DNA of 64,000 nt from Pseudomonas sp. UBA2684 (GCA_002354655.1 DELY01000003.1:62001-126000), one strand, 5' to 3'; shown: positions 1 through 9,235, counted from the first letter of the stretch. The notes: a model not told the origin generated them from the letters alone. A program made the numbers and translations.

Positions 1-163
1 TTTCCGCCGGTTTTGCTGGGTCTTCGTCAGTATTCATCGCCTTGCGAAAGCCCTTGATGGTCTCGCCCAGGTCTGAGCCGAGGTTCTTCAGCTTCTTGGT
101 GCCGAACACCAAGATCACCACGATGAGAATGACTACCCAATGTTTCCAATCGAAAATGCCCAT
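1..163 (-). CDS. tatA: Sec-independent translocase subunit TatA (partial, 3' end cut by window)
   Basis: The first 54 codons are visible. TatA oligomerises in the inner membrane to form the passage for folded twin-arginine substrates. The product begins [18 protein letters not shown]: a short periplasmic N-terminus and one membrane helix. A FG hinge, a basic amphipathic helix ([20 protein letters not shown]) and the start of an acidic tail follow, the classic TatA order. It starts 24 bases after hisE ends, on the same strand, with AGGA upstream of the ATG. It is probably the last-but-two gene of the his-tat run, since tatB and tatC normally follow outside the window. TatB is unlikely because the helix lacks its usual early Glu. 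Confidence 0.93.
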   Translation of the reverse strand, partial: MGIFDWKHWVVILIVVILVFGTKKLKNLGSDLGETIKGFRKAMNTDEDPAKPAE

Positions 164-187
164 GAACGGAGGTCCTCGTGAGGTTGA

Positions 188-523
188 TTAGTTGGTGTCG
201 GAGCGCGCGGCTTTTTCCGCGTGTCCAGATAGACCGAAACGGCGATCCAGCTCGTCGAGCACGGCCTGCGGATGCTGGCCGAGGGCGGCGAGCATGACCA
301 GGCTATGGAACCACAGGTCGGCGGTTTCGTAGATCAGCTCGCTGCAGTCGCCACTGGCGGCCGCGTCTTTGGCGGCGAGGATGGTTTCCACCGACTCCTC
401 GCCGACTTTTTCGAGAATCTTGTTCAGACCCTTGTGGTACAGGCTGGCGACATAGGAGCTGTCGGCAGCGGCGCCTTTGCGCGCTTCCAGCACCTCGGCC
501 AGACGGCTCAGGGTATCAGTCAT
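188..523 (-). CDS. hisE: Phosphoribosyl-ATP pyrophosphohydrolase
   Basis: Second step of histidine biosynthesis: hydrolysis of phosphoribosyl-ATP to phosphoribosyl-AMP and pyrophosphate, in the cytoplasm. The 111-residue all-alpha protein has the MazG/HisE signature [15 protein letters not shown] (around residues 33-47) and YETADLWFH, which supply the Mg2+-binding acidic residues. I chose the internal ATG at 521-523 ([13 protein letters not shown]). The longer frame would add nine residues inside hisI, and known pseudomonad HisE proteins begin MTDTL. It overlaps the end of hisI by 8 bases, which implies translational coupling. HisE and HisI are separate proteins here, unlike the fused enterobacterial HisIE. 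Confidence 0.95.
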   Translation of the reverse strand: MTDTLSRLAEVLEARKGAAADSSYVASLYHKGLNKILEKVGEESVETILAAKDAAASGDCSELIYETADLWFHSLVMLAALGQHPQAVLDELDRRFGLSGHAEKAARSDTN

Positions 524-917
524 GGCGGTGTCCTGCGGCATAGATGGCATGCGGGTCTTTGCGCACGGCGTCGACGGTTTTCCAGGCGCCGTGCTCGAAT
601 ACCCGGTAGAAACAGCTTTCGCGGCCGGTGTGGCAGGCGATGCCGCCGAGTTGCTCGACCTTGAGGATGATCACGTCGGCATCGCAATCCAGGCGCAGCT
701 CATGCAGCTTCTGCACATGGCCGGACTCTTCGCCCTTGCGCCACAGCTTGCCGCGCGAGCGCGACCAGTAGATGGCACGTTGTTCGCTGGCGGTCAGCGC
801 CAGGGCTTCGCGGTTCATCCAGGCCATCATCAGCACGCGGCCGGTCTGGTAATCCTGAGCAATCGCCGGCACCAGGCCGTCGCTGTTCCAGTTAATGTCG
901 TCGAGCCAATCGTTCAT
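516..917 (-). CDS. hisI: Phosphoribosyl-AMP cyclohydrolase
   Basis: Third step of histidine biosynthesis: opening of the adenine ring of phosphoribosyl-AMP. It is a 133-residue monofunctional enzyme. The Zn2+ and Mg2+ ligands are visible in [10 protein letters not shown] (residues about 74-83) and [15 protein letters not shown] (about 91-105). [10 protein letters not shown] near residue 30 is also typical. The start is an ATG with GGAAG about seven bases upstream. It lies 66 bases downstream of ubiB on the same strand and overlaps hisE by 8 bases, so the his pair probably rides on the ubi transcript or a short promoter in the gap. Confidence 0.95.
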   Translation of the reverse strand: MNDWLDDINWNSDGLVPAIAQDYQTGRVLMMAWMNREALALTASEQRAIYWSRSRGKLWRKGEESGHVQKLHELRLDCDADVIILKVEQLGGIACHTGRESCFYRVFEHGAWKTVDAVRKDPHAIYAAGHRHD

Positions 918-983
918 CGCTACTTCCGCCCATCGCGGGCCAATTGGGTAGTGCCTTAGTGTGCCAGTGCGGCTCGGGTGTGG

Positions 984-2573
984 CTATCGGCGCAGCACCA
1001 GATAGAGACCACCGGCGAGCATCGCCCAACTCGGCCAGGCCAGCAGGCTGAGAGCCAGTCCTTGGGTGGCGGCACCGCCGATCATTAAGGCGCCGAGCAA
1101 GCGTATCGGCCATTGCGGGCTGGCCCGCGGGGTGACGGGCGTGCCGATGGGCTGTTGGTTGAGGCGTTCCAGGGTGTCACGCGCCATCTGCGACAGGTGC
1201 GGCACCTGCTCGGCCTGTTGTTGCAGGTTGCGCAGCAGGTGCAATGGGCTGACCCGTTCGCGCATCCAGCGTTCGAGGAACGGCTGCGCGGTGCTCCACA
1301 GGTCGAGGTCCGGATACAGCTGACGGCCCAGGCCTTCGATATTCAGCAAGGTCTTTTGCAGCAGCACCAGCTGTGGCTGGATTTCCATATTGAAGCGGCG
1401 CGCGGTCTGGAACAGGCGCAGGAGTAACTGGCCGAAGGAAATATCCTTCAGCGGCTTCTCGAAAATCGGTTCGCAGACGGTGCGGATCGCCGCCTCGAAG
1501 TCATTGACCTTGGTCTCGGCCGGCACCCAGCCCGAGTCGATGTGCAGCTGCGCCACCCGGCGGTAGTCGCGCTTGAAGAAGGCGATCAGGTTGCGCGCCA
1601 GGTAGTCCTGATCCTCGGGGGTGAGGCTGCCGATGATGCCGCAGTCGATGGCAATGTACTGCGGGTTCCATGGCTGGCGGGTGCTGACGAAGATGTTGCC
1701 GGGGTGCATGTCGGCGTGGAAGAAGCTGTCGCGGAATACCTGGGTGAAGAAGATCTCCACGCCGCGTTCGGCGAGCAATTTCATGTCGGTGCGCTGGTCG
1801 GCGAGGGTCGCCAGATCGGTGACCTGGATGCCGTAGATACGCTCCATCACCAGCACCTTGGGTCGGCACCAATCCCAGTACACCTGCGGCACGTAGAGCA
1901 GCGGCGAGCCTTCGAAGTTGCGCTTGAGCTGGCTGGCGTTGGCCGCCTCGCGCAACAGGTCGAGCTCGTCGTAAATGGTTTTTTCGTAGTCGCTGACCAC
2001 TTCCACCGGGCGCAGGCGGCGGGCTTCGGTGGAGGCGCGTTCGGCCAGTTTGGCGAGCAGGAACAGCCAGGCCAGGTCCTGCTGGATGATCGGCTTGAGG
2101 CCTGGGCGAATCACCTTGACCACCACTTCTTCGCCGCTTTTCAGTTGCGCGGCATGCACCTGCGCGACCGAGGCGGAGGCCAGTGGTTGCGCATCGAAGC
2201 GGGCGAACGCTTCGCCGACCGTGACGCCGAGCTGCTCTTCGATCAAGGCCAATGAGTGCGCCGGGTCGAACGGCGGCACCTGGTCTTGTAGTTTGGCCAA
2301 TTCGTCGGCGATGTCCGGCGGCAGCAGGTCGCGGCGGGTGGACAACAGCTGGCCGAACTTGATGAAGATCGGCCCGAGTTCCTCCAGTGCCAGGCGCAGG
2401 CGTTCGCCGCGCGACAGCGTCAACGGCGTGCGCGGCAACCAGCGCCAGGGCAGGACGTAGCGCAGGGCGCGCAGCCAGAGCGGCAGGGGCAGGGCGAACA
2501 ACAGGTCATCCAGTTGGTAGCGGATGACTACGCGTTGGATGCGTAACAGACGGCGAACGGCAAGCAGCTTCAT
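984..2573 (-). CDS. ubiB: Ubiquinone biosynthesis atypical kinase/ATPase UbiB
   Basis: UbiB is a membrane-anchored ADCK-family ATPase needed for aerobic ubiquinone synthesis, thought to extract lipid intermediates for the soluble Ubi complex. At 529 residues it is close to the usual length. The family-specific KxGQ motif appears as [18 protein letters not shown] (about 70-87). The Ala-rich nucleotide loop [12 protein letters not shown], the Lys in VVVKVIRPG, the catalytic [11 protein letters not shown] and the metal-binding DCGIIG follow in kinase order. Two hydrophobic helices end the protein (residues about 495-527). Its ATG overlaps the ubiJ stop (ATGA), so translation is probably coupled. 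Confidence 0.95.
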   Translation of the reverse strand: MKLLAVRRLLRIQRVVIRYQLDDLLFALPLPLWLRALRYVLPWRWLPRTPLTLSRGERLRLALEELGPIFIKFGQLLSTRRDLLPPDIADELAKLQDQVPPFDPAHSLALIEEQLGVTVGEAFARFDAQPLASASVAQVHAAQLKSGEEVVVKVIRPGLKPIIQQDLAWLFLLAKLAERASTEARRLRPVEVVSDYEKTIYDELDLLREAANASQLKRNFEGSPLLYVPQVYWDWCRPKVLVMERIYGIQVTDLATLADQRTDMKLLAERGVEIFFTQVFRDSFFHADMHPGNIFVSTRQPWNPQYIAIDCGIIGSLTPEDQDYLARNLIAFFKRDYRRVAQLHIDSGWVPAETKVNDFEAAIRTVCEPIFEKPLKDISFGQLLLRLFQTARRFNMEIQPQLVLLQKTLLNIEGLGRQLYPDLDLWSTAQPFLERWMRERVSPLHLLRNLQQQAEQVPHLSQMARDTLERLNQQPIGTPVTPRASPQWPIRLLGALMIGGAATQGLALSLLAWPSWAMLAGGLYLVLRR

Positions 2574-3187
2574 GCGATGGGCTTATGGTGTTGGGCGAGG
2601 CGCTCGATGCGTGCATCGAGACGGTCGAGGGCCAGTTTGAGTCGATCCAATTCGCTGAAGCGCGCATCGGCTTCGCGCTGGCCAACCAGGCTGCGCGACT
2701 CCTCGCTGAGGTAGTCGGCCAGGTTCAGGCGCAGGCTGTCGAGGGTCTGGCTGGTCCAGTTGACGCGGCTGCGCAGGTGGCTGCCGAGCAGTTGGCTGCC
2801 AACCGGGCCGAGCCAGCGCGACAGCGCGTATTCCCAGTCCAGCTCCAGGTCCTGGAGGATGCCGGCGAGCTCCAGCAGCACGCCGCTGTCGCCGTCCAGC
2901 TCGACTTCGGGGCTGTGCAGTACCGCGGTTTTCTCGCTGCTGGTGGCCAGGCGTAACAGGCTGGCGACTGGCGCCCGTAGGCGACAGTCGACGTCACCGG
3001 CCCAATTCGCCGCCAGGCGCAGGCCTTCGCTATCCGGCAGGATGAACAGCTGGAAGGCAGGTTTCTGGCAGTCCACGGCAATCACCCGGCCAGCCAGACG
3101 CGCCAGCCGCGGTAACGCGGTGCTGTCCAGGCGCAATACCCGGTTGAGGCCGAGTTCGACGCCGGCCAACAGTCCGCTGACGATCAT
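2570..3187 (-). CDS. ubiJ: Ubiquinone biosynthesis accessory factor UbiJ (SCP2 domain)
   Basis: UbiJ is a lipid-binding scaffold of the soluble Ubi metabolon that presents the polyprenyl intermediate to the hydroxylases and methylases. The 205-residue protein has an N-terminal SCP2-like sterol-carrier fold (roughly 15-115, with [16 protein letters not shown]) and a C-terminal charged helical segment (about 165-200, [18 protein letters not shown]) likely to be a coiled coil. It shares one base with ubiE upstream (TGATG) and four with ubiB downstream, making a tightly coupled ubiE-ubiJ-ubiB operon. The family is poorly conserved in sequence, so the name rests partly on position. Confidence 0.9.
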   Translation of the reverse strand: MIVSGLLAGVELGLNRVLRLDSTALPRLARLAGRVIAVDCQKPAFQLFILPDSEGLRLAANWAGDVDCRLRAPVASLLRLATSSEKTAVLHSPEVELDGDSGVLLELAGILQDLELDWEYALSRWLGPVGSQLLGSHLRSRVNWTSQTLDSLRLNLADYLSEESRSLVGQREADARFSELDRLKLALDRLDARIERLAQHHKPIA

Positions 3188-3957
3188 CAGGGCTTGATGC
3201 CGCGATGCAGGGCGACGATGCCGCCGGTCATGTTGTGGTAGGTCACGCGCTCGAAGCCGGCCTCGACCATCATCGCTTTCAGCGTGTCCTGGTCCGGGTG
3301 CATGCGAATCGACTCGGCCAGGTAGCGATAGCTCTCGGCGTCGTTGGTGATCAGCTTGCCCATCAGCGGCATGAATTTGAACGAGTAGCTGTCGTAGACC
3401 TTCGACAGCAGGCTGCTCGACGGTTTGGAGAACTCCAGCACCAGCAGGCGGCCGCCCGGCTTGAGCACGCGCAGCATGGAGCGGATGGCGTCGTCCTTGT
3501 GGGTGACGTTGCGCAGGCCGAAGGCAATGGTCACGCAGTCGAAGTGATTGTCCGGGAACGGCAGCTTCTCGGCGTCGGCCTGGACGAACTTGACGTTGCC
3601 AGCCACGCCGCGGTCGAGCAGGCGATCACGGCCGACCTTGAGCATCGAGGCGTTGATATCGGCCAGCACCACTTCGCCGCTCGGGCCAACCAGGCGGGCG
3701 AACTGTTTGGTCAGGTCGCCAGTGCCGCCGGCGATATCGAGCACCCGGTTGCCGCTGCGCACCCCGGACAGTTCGATGGTGAAACGCTTCCACAAACGGT
3801 GCATGCCGCCGGACAGCAGGTCGTTCATCAGGTCGTATTTGGCGGCCACCGAGTGGAACACTTCGGCGACTTTCTGCGCCTTCTGGCTTTCCGGCACATC
3901 CTGGAAGCCAAAGTGCGTGGTGGGTTCGCTGTCCTCGTTCTTGCGCGGATCGTTCAT
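3187..3957 (-). CDS. ubiE: Ubiquinone/menaquinone C-methyltransferase UbiE
   Basis: SAM-dependent C-methylation of the benzoquinol (and demethylmenaquinol) ring. The 256-residue class I methyltransferase has the SAM-binding motif [12 protein letters not shown], then [23 protein letters not shown] and [14 protein letters not shown], which are UbiE family signatures. The start is the ATG at 3955-3957 ([18 protein letters not shown]) with AGGTAAGG upstream. A longer in-frame extension of 51 residues exists but is unlike the family and runs into the divergent promoter. It is the first gene of the ubiE-ubiJ-ubiB run. The 145-base gap to the divergent plus-strand gene at 4103 holds promoters for both. 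Confidence 0.95.
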   Translation of the reverse strand: MNDPRKNEDSEPTTHFGFQDVPESQKAQKVAEVFHSVAAKYDLMNDLLSGGMHRLWKRFTIELSGVRSGNRVLDIAGGTGDLTKQFARLVGPSGEVVLADINASMLKVGRDRLLDRGVAGNVKFVQADAEKLPFPDNHFDCVTIAFGLRNVTHKDDAIRSMLRVLKPGGRLLVLEFSKPSSSLLSKVYDSYSFKFMPLMGKLITNDAESYRYLAESIRMHPDQDTLKAMMVEAGFERVTYHNMTGGIVALHRGIKP

Positions 3958-4102
3958 GTCGCCCTTACCTAAACAGAGAGGCTCAATCAAAGTGGTGGCC
4001 ATTCTAAACCCGCCACGCGTCTCATGTCTTGACGTGCGCTGCGGAGGGCTCGGCGAGGCTGATATAGTCGCGCGACTTAAGCTCGCCGTCAGGAGAAGTG
4101 CC

Positions 4103-4381
4103 ATGGCCAAGATTAACGTAGAACGCTCCCACTCCCTGGGCCGCGAGGCGGCGCGGGGAAAAGCCGAGCAGCTGGCCGAGCGCCTGGCCCGTGAATACGC
4201 TGTGCGTTATCGCTGGAACGGCGACACCTTGGAGTTCAAGCGCAGCGGCGCCGACGGCAGTATCGAGGTGGGTGAGGATCGCGTGCGCGTGCAGCTCAAT
4301 CTCGGCCTGTTGCTGTCGGCCATGAGCGGCAGTATCAAGCGCGAAATCGAAGAGGTGCTGGATAAAAGTCTTCAGGCCTGA
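4103..4381 (+). CDS. Polyhydroxyalkanoate granule-region (PHA system) family protein
   Basis: A 92-residue protein beginning [20 protein letters not shown]. It looks like the small 'polyhydroxyalkanoic acid system' family that sits beside the phasin genes in pseudomonads. The visible pattern is an N-terminal HSLG..A...A..LA helix, a central basic stretch ([17 protein letters not shown]) and a C-terminal amphipathic segment with [16 protein letters not shown]. The fold resembles short proteins that bind hydrophobic surfaces, and the biochemical role is not established. The ATG has AGGAG seven bases upstream. It lies 127 bases ahead of phaI on the same strand and diverges from ubiE. Confidence 0.85.
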   Translation: MAKINVERSHSLGREAARGKAEQLAERLAREYAVRYRWNGDTLEFKRSGADGSIEVGEDRVRVQLNLGLLLSAMSGSIKREIEEVLDKSLQA

Positions 4382-4399
4382 GGCATGCCGCGGCCAGCG

Positions 4400-4459
4400 G
4401 TTGCAGTTTTCTTGCAACTAGTATGCGGTTTCTAATTTTCCTCGATACCGTGCAACTAA
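4400..4459 (+). promoter_or_regulatory. Candidate operator upstream of phaI: inverted and direct TGCAAC repeats
   Basis: In the 127-base gap before phaI, GTTGCA and TGCAAC form an inverted repeat with a 7-base loop (4400-4418). TGCAACTA recurs at 4451. There is no T tract, so it is unlikely to be a terminator. In P. putida the TetR-type PhaD activates the phaI and phaC1 promoters, so this is a reasonable place for such a site. I could not find the same motif before phaC1, which weakens the idea. Confidence 0.3.
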
Positions 4460-4508
4460 GCCTGCATTCCGTGGGCGTTTCCTCAAACCACTGCGCGTGA
4501 GGTGCACC

Positions 4509-4949
4509 ATGTCGAAAGTTGCCGTTAAGAAGAAAGTCGAAGTCGAAGAAAAAGCCACCGTGCTGACCGACGTTAAAGTCTATGCCCGCAAGATCTGGCT
4601 GGCCGGCCTGGGTGCCTACGCCAAAGCCGGTCAGGAAGGCGCCGAGTATTTCAAAGAGCTGGTCAAGTCCGGCGAAGGCGTCGAGAAGCAGGGCAAGAAG
4701 CTGGTCAACGAACAGGTCGAAGCCGCTAACAGCCAGCTCGACAGCGTGAAGAGCAGCGTTACCAGCAACGTCAGCAGCGTCAAAGGCAAAGTCGAAGTGC
4801 AACTCGATAAAATCGAGAAGGCTTTCGATACCCGTGTGGCCAGTGCCCTGAACCGTATCGGCATTCCGTCCAAGCAGGATGTTGAAGCACTCTCTGCTAA
4901 GCTGGATGAGCTGAGCGCGTTGCTCGAGCACGTCGCGCGTACCAAATAA
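4509..4949 (+). CDS. phaI: Phasin PhaI
   Basis: PHA granule-associated phasin that coats storage granules. The 146-residue protein has a lysine-rich start, the phasin motif KIWLAGLGAYAKAGQEG (about residues 27-43) and a long amphipathic helix ending in a heptad-like LSAKLDELSALLEHV, which in the family drives oligomerisation. It is homologous over its length to the N-terminal half of PhaF next door. It starts at the ATG at 4509; an in-frame ATG four codons upstream is less well placed against the GAGGTG ribosome site. phaF follows after 10 bases, so the two are cotranscribed. Confidence 0.93.
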   Translation: MSKVAVKKKVEVEEKATVLTDVKVYARKIWLAGLGAYAKAGQEGAEYFKELVKSGEGVEKQGKKLVNEQVEAANSQLDSVKSSVTSNVSSVKGKVEVQLDKIEKAFDTRVASALNRIGIPSKQDVEALSAKLDELSALLEHVARTK

Positions 4950-4959
4950 GGAGAGCAGG

Positions 4960-5748
4960 ATGGCTGTCAAAAAGAAAACCGAGAAACAGACCAGCTCCTG
5001 GATCGGCGAGGTTGAAAAATACTCGCGTCAGATCTGGTTGGCAGGCTTGGGCGCTTACTCCAAGGTCAGCAAGGACGGCACCAAGCTGTTCGATACGCTG
5101 GTCAAAGATGGCGAAAAGGCTGAGAAAGTCGCCAAGAGCGAAGTCGACAAGCAAGTCGGTTCGGTCAAATCCACGGTCGGTTCGACTGTCGGCAGTGCCA
5201 AGTCCAAGGTCGATGAGGTCAAGGACAAGGCGATCGGCAAATGGGGCGAGCTGGAAGAAGCCTTCGACAAGCGTTTGAACAACGCCATTTCGCGTCTCGG
5301 CGTACCGAGCCGCAACGAAGTGAAGGCGCTCAACGCCAAGGTCGAAAGCCTGACCAAGCAGATCGAGAAGCTCACCGGCGTTTCGGTGAAATCGGTCAAG
5401 CCTGCCGCTAAACCGGCTGCCAAACCTGCGGTGAAGGTTGCCGCAAAACCGGCACCGAAAGCCGCGGCCAAGCCGGCCGTCAAAGCTGCCGCTAAACCGG
5501 CCGTCAAGCCTGCTGCAAAAGCTGCCGCCAAGCCCGCCGCTAAACCTGCGGTTAAGCCGGCCGCCAAGCCCGCAGTGAAGGCTGCCGCCACACCAGCCGC
5601 CAAGCCTGCGGCGAAACCCGCGGCGAAGAAGCCGGCAGCACCCAAGCCGGCGGCTGCCAAACCTGCAGCGCCGGCTGCGCCTGTCGCTGCCGCAACGGCA
5701 CCGGCGGTTGCAGCGACAACGCCAGCCACACCTGCCAGCCAGTCCTGA
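4960..5748 (+). CDS. phaF: Phasin/nucleoid-associated protein PhaF
   Basis: Bifunctional granule protein. The N-terminal phasin domain (about residues 1-145, with QIWLAGLGAYSKVSKDG) binds PHA granules. The C-terminal domain (about 147-262) is a histone H1-like tail of AAKPA/AVKPA repeats that binds DNA non-specifically and, in P. putida, helps share granules between daughter cells. Here the tail is almost entirely Ala, Lys and Pro, then turns into a Lys-poor Ala/Pro/Thr end. The leucine-rich segment at about 115-145 is the oligomerisation coiled coil. The ribosome site is GGAGAGCAGG. The repetitive tail makes long spurious frames on the opposite strand. Confidence 0.94.
   Translation: MAVKKKTEKQTSSWIGEVEKYSRQIWLAGLGAYSKVSKDGTKLFDTLVKDGEKAEKVAKSEVDKQVGSVKSTVGSTVGSAKSKVDEVKDKAIGKWGELEEAFDKRLNNAISRLGVPSRNEVKALNAKVESLTKQIEKLTGVSVKSVKPAAKPAAKPAVKVAAKPAPKAAAKPAVKAAAKPAVKPAAKAAAKPAAKPAVKPAAKPAVKAAATPAAKPAAKPAAKKPAAPKPAAAKPAAPAAPVAAATAPAVAATTPATPASQS
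5390..5720 (+). repeat. phaF: Degenerate 15-bp coding repeat encoding the AAKPA tail of PhaF
   Basis: Tandem, imperfect GCC-GCT-AAA-CCG-GCC-type units encode alternating AAKPA and AVKPA pentapeptides. Synonymous codons vary strongly between units, so the protein repeat is better kept than the DNA repeat. That argues for selection on the basic tail rather than recent slippage. Repeat number usually differs between strains in this family. Confidence 0.85.
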
Positions 5749-5766
5749 GGCTGACCGCAGCACTCG

Positions 5767-5795
5767 CAACGCCCGGCCTCGTGCCGGGCGTTTGC
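5767..5795. terminator. Hairpin between convergent phaF and phaD
   Basis: CGCCCGGC (5770-5777) and GCCGGGCG (5783-5790) form a perfect 8-bp GC-rich stem with a 5-base loop, flanked by A- and T-rich bases (GCAA before, TTTGCGTTT after). The gap is only 61 bases and both genes end into it, so it probably stops transcription in both directions. Confidence 0.7.
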
Positions 5796-5809
5796 GTTTC
5801 TGCGCGGGC

Positions 5810-6424
5810 TCAGGCTTCCAGGTAGCGTTGCGCCAGATGCTCGGCGGCGAAGCGTGATTCGCTGCTCAGGTGCGGCGCGACCAGCATCATCACCTGATAG
5901 ACCACCAAGCGGCTCTCGCCTTCACTGCCGATGATGCGTTGGTAGTCGAGGGAGAACAGCAGGGTCAGGGTGATCTGCTCGACCAATTGGCCCAACGATT
6001 GGGTGTCGCTGAGCAACTGGCCTTCGGCTTTCAAACGGGCGAGCAGCGATGCCAGGGTGCGTTTCAGCGCATTGAGCCAGTTGCGGATGCCGCGGGCGAG
6101 CTTGGGCAAGCGCCCGGCGAGGTTGGACAGGTCCTGGAACAGGAAGCGGTAGTGCGCCAGCTTCTCGACGATCAGGTGCAGGAATAGCCAGTAATCCTCG
6201 ACATCCAGACGTACGTCGTGCGGCGGATCGAGCAGTGGCGCGAGATCGGCCTGGAAGCGCTCGAACAGGCCGAGAATCAGCGGTTCTTTGCCATGGAAGT
6301 GGTAGTACAGATTGCCTGGGCTGATGCCCAGTTCGTTGGCGATCTCCAGGGTGGAGACATTCGGTTCGCCTTGCTGGTTGAACAGCATCAGCGCGCATTC
6401 GAGGATACGCTCGCGGGTTTTCAT
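5810..6424 (-). CDS. phaD: TetR-family regulator PhaD
   Basis: Transcriptional activator of the pha genes in P. putida, thought to sense an acyl-CoA intermediate of fatty acid oxidation. The 204-residue protein has an N-terminal TetR helix-turn-helix (KTRERILECALMLFNQQG, then VSTLEIANELGISPGNLYYH, residues about 2-45). The all-alpha ligand-binding region follows (50-204). It is the last gene of the phaC1-phaZ-phaC2-phaD cluster, 79 bases after phaC2. The ligand pocket cannot be judged from sequence alone. Confidence 0.92.
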   Translation of the reverse strand: MKTRERILECALMLFNQQGEPNVSTLEIANELGISPGNLYYHFHGKEPLILGLFERFQADLAPLLDPPHDVRLDVEDYWLFLHLIVEKLAHYRFLFQDLSNLAGRLPKLARGIRNWLNALKRTLASLLARLKAEGQLLSDTQSLGQLVEQITLTLLFSLDYQRIIGSEGESRLVVYQVMMLVAPHLSSESRFAAEHLAQRYLEA

Positions 6425-6503
6425 CCGGTCTTCTTATTCTGGCCGCGGGAACAGGCACGATAACCGGCCGGAGGTCTGTCCGGCCAGCCATCAATCAATT
6501 GGC

Positions 6504-8186
6504 TCAGCGCACATGCACGTAAGTGCCGGGTGCCGCCTCCATCGCTGGGTAATGCGGGTTGCCGAGGCTCGTCAGCGTGTCGCGCTGCTCGCCGGAGTGC
6601 TGCTGAATCCAGTCCAGCCACTGCGGCCACCAACTGCCCTGCACATGCTGCGCATCGTAGTACCAGGCGCGCGGGTCCGAGGTCAGCTTACCGTTCTCGT
6701 AGTAGTTGGCCTTGGGGTTACCGGGGGGGTTGAGAATGCTCTGGATATGCCCGCTGTTGGACAACAGAAAGCGCCGATTGCCGCCGAGCAGCAGGGTTGA
6801 GCGGTAGACCGAATCCCAGGGCGTGATGTGGTCGTTGATACCGGCCACGCTGAAACTGTCGACCGTGACTTTTTGTAGGTCGATCGGCGTGCCGCAGATC
6901 TCCAGGCCGCCGGAACGGGTTAGCGGGTTGTGCTTGAAGAAGTCGATCAGGTCGCCGTGCAGCGCCGCCGGCAGACGGGTGTTGTCGTTATTCCAGTAGA
7001 GGATGTCGAAGGCCGGCGGTTGCTTGCCGAGCAGGTAGTTATTGACCCAGTAATTCCAGATCAGGTCGTTGGGGCGCATCCAGGCAAACACCTTGGCCAT
7101 GTCGCGGCCGTCCAGCACGCCTTGCTGGTAGGAGCGGCGCTTGGCGCTTTCCAGGGTTTGCTCGTCGGCGAAGAGCATCGCCGGGCTGTCGATCTGGCTG
7201 TCGAGCATGCTGACCATGTAGGTGGCGCTGGCGACTTTACGCAGCTGGCGCTTGGCTTGCAGGTGACCTTGCAGCGCGGCGATGGTCAGGCCACCGGCGC
7301 AGGCGCCCATCAGGTTGACCTCCTTGCTGCCGGTTATCGCGCGGCACACATCCACGGCCTCTTCCAGGGCCTGCACATAACTCGACAGGCCCCACTCGCG
7401 GTGCCGCGCATCGGGGTTGCGCCAACTGACGATAAAGGTCTGCAAGCCATTCTTCAGGGCGTATTGGACGAAGCTCTTGTCGTTGGACAGGTCGAATATG
7501 TAGTACTTGTTGATCTGTGGCGGCACGATCAGCAGGGGCCTGGCGTACTGCTTTTCGCTCATCGGCTTGTACTGGATCAGCTCCAGTAAGTCGTTGCGAA
7601 ACACCACCACGCCTGGTGTCGAGGCCAGGTTGCGGCCGACTTCGAAGGCCTGCTTGCTGACCTGGCTGGGCAAGCCGTCGTTGTGCAGCAGGTCGTCGAC
7701 CAGTTGCCCCAGGCCTCTGAAGACACTGCTGCCACCGCTGTTGAACAGCTCCTTGAGGGCCAGCGGGTTGAGCAGGGTGTTGGAGGGCGACAATGCATCG
7801 CTGAGCAGGGTCGAGACGAAGCGCGCACGGGCGCGATCATCGGCGCTCAGATCGCTCTCGTCGATCCAGCTGTGCAGTTGCTTCTGCCACGCCAGGTAGG
7901 CTTGCAAGCTGCGCCGATAGAACGGGTTGAGTTGCCAGGTCGGATCGGCGAACCGCGCATCCTGCGGGTTGACCTTGTGTGGCGTATCGCCGAGCAGCAC
8001 CCGGCCCAATTGGCCGCCCAGGGCCAAGGCATGTCGCGCACTGTGCACGGGCTGTTTGAGCCCTTGCAGCGCCAGGGTGCGCACGGTGGAAAGCAGGTCG
8101 CGGCCGCGCAGCCCGACCACTGCGTTTTGCGCGTTCATGACACTGGCAGGGGCAGGCAAAGAGCCGCTACGTGGCTTGTCTCGCAT
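6504..8186 (-). CDS. phaC2: Class II poly(3-hydroxyalkanoate) polymerase 2
   Basis: Polymerises medium-chain (R)-3-hydroxyacyl-CoA on the granule surface. The 560-residue class II synthase is a paralogue of PhaC1. The lipase-like box is GACAGG with nucleophile Cys296; Asp452 (in NDHITPWDS) and His480 (SNSGHIQS) complete the triad. I start it at the ATG at 8184-8186 (MRDKPRSGSLPAPASVMNAQ), matching the family N-terminus and with GGAG 12 bases upstream. An earlier in-frame start adds 12 unlikely residues. The 191-base gap upstream to phaZ is long enough for its own promoter. Confidence 0.96.
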   Translation of the reverse strand: MRDKPRSGSLPAPASVMNAQNAVVGLRGRDLLSTVRTLALQGLKQPVHSARHALALGGQLGRVLLGDTPHKVNPQDARFADPTWQLNPFYRRSLQAYLAWQKQLHSWIDESDLSADDRARARFVSTLLSDALSPSNTLLNPLALKELFNSGGSSVFRGLGQLVDDLLHNDGLPSQVSKQAFEVGRNLASTPGVVVFRNDLLELIQYKPMSEKQYARPLLIVPPQINKYYIFDLSNDKSFVQYALKNGLQTFIVSWRNPDARHREWGLSSYVQALEEAVDVCRAITGSKEVNLMGACAGGLTIAALQGHLQAKRQLRKVASATYMVSMLDSQIDSPAMLFADEQTLESAKRRSYQQGVLDGRDMAKVFAWMRPNDLIWNYWVNNYLLGKQPPAFDILYWNNDNTRLPAALHGDLIDFFKHNPLTRSGGLEICGTPIDLQKVTVDSFSVAGINDHITPWDSVYRSTLLLGGNRRFLLSNSGHIQSILNPPGNPKANYYENGKLTSDPRAWYYDAQHVQGSWWPQWLDWIQQHSGEQRDTLTSLGNPHYPAMEAAPGTYVHVR

Positions 8187-8377
8187 GGGGCAACACTCCG
8201 TCGTCAAACCGTTGAGACTCAAGGTTTATGGGTCAGCAGCAAGGCTTATACCAATGCGCGCCTGAGGTCCATTCCAGACAGCCGCGCGCAGGAATTCAGG
8301 TAATACAGCGAGCCCTTGAATGGGTCAAGTGTGCAGGGCGTGCACTACAATTGTGCGACCGCGCCGCGCCCGCCACC

Positions 8378-9235
8378 TCAGTGGCTGCGGGCGGGCATCG
8401 GGTGCGGGTGCATCACCGCGCGTTGGCGTTCCTCTTCGAGGAATTTCATGATGATCGGTGCCACCGCTTCGGCACGGGTCACCAGGAACAGGTGGCCATC
8501 GTCGATCACGTGCAGCTCGGAGTTGGGGATGCGCCAGGCCAGCAGGCGCATGTTGATCAGCGGGATCAGCGGGTCGTCGTCGCCGGCCAGGACCAGGGTC
8601 GGTTGGCTGATCTTGTGCAGCCAGTGGATGCTGGTCCAGCCCAGGCCGGCGAACAGCTGCCAGTAATAGCCCATCTTGCCGCCGGAGCGCACCTTGCTGG
8701 CATGCGCCAGGGCCAGGCCGGGATCGCGACGGAAGGCGCCGCCATAGATGTCCGGCGCTATCTGCACGCCGTAGGACGGTTGCACGTAGCGCCGCGGACT
8801 GGCCATGCGCCAGAGCACCTTGGGTTTGCCGGGCACCATCACCGCGCCGGCCGAGGTGGCCGCCAGCACCAGCTTCTTGCAGCGCTCGGGATAGTCGTGG
8901 GCGAACTGCTGCGCCAGGGCGCCGCCCCAGGACACGCCGATCGCATTGACCTGGCCGTAGTCGAGGTAGTCGAGCATGCGCGCCGCCAACTTGGCCAGGC
9001 CAGGGAAGCGGTAGGGCGTGCTCGGTGTCGAGGAGCCGCCGACACCGGGGACGTCGAAGGCGATCACCTCCAGCTCCGGGTCGAGCGCCTGGACGAAGGG
9101 CATGACCAGCTCCAGGTTGGCACCGATACCGTTGAAGATCAGCAGCGGCGCCATTTTCCCGTTACCAGGGCGAACCGCGGTACGGATGGTCTGGCCATCC
9201 AGGTCGATGGTGCGAAACACGAAAGGTAACGACAT
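8378..9235 (-). CDS. phaZ: Intracellular PHA depolymerase
   Basis: Serine hydrolase that releases 3-hydroxyacids from intracellular mcl-PHA granules. The 285-residue alpha/beta-hydrolase has Ser102 in GVSWGG, Asp221 (GDDDPLIP) and His248 (DDGHLF), the triad spacing known for P. putida PhaZ. The oxyanion region is FNGIGANLE. The start is the ATG at 9233-9235 (MSLPFVFRTIDLDGQ), which aligns with known PhaZ proteins. A 23-residue upstream extension would run through the intergenic hairpin region and is rejected. It lies between the two synthase genes, so synthesis and turnover enzymes are coexpressed. Confidence 0.95.
   Translation of the reverse strand: MSLPFVFRTIDLDGQTIRTAVRPGNGKMAPLLIFNGIGANLELVMPFVQALDPELEVIAFDVPGVGGSSTPSTPYRFPGLAKLAARMLDYLDYGQVNAIGVSWGGALAQQFAHDYPERCKKLVLAATSAGAVMVPGKPKVLWRMASPRRYVQPSYGVQIAPDIYGGAFRRDPGLALAHASKVRSGGKMGYYWQLFAGLGWTSIHWLHKISQPTLVLAGDDDPLIPLINMRLLAWRIPNSELHVIDDGHLFLVTRAEAVAPIIMKFLEEERQRAVMHPHPMPARSH

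Noticed and set aside
5390-5720. Possible CRISPR-like or satellite array
   Set aside because: The repetition is a degenerate coding repeat for the AAKPA tail of PhaF, with no spacers.
4897-5769. Arg/Gly-rich minus-strand frame over phaF
   Set aside because: It is the antisense image of the AAKPA repeat, low in complexity and lacking a ribosome site.
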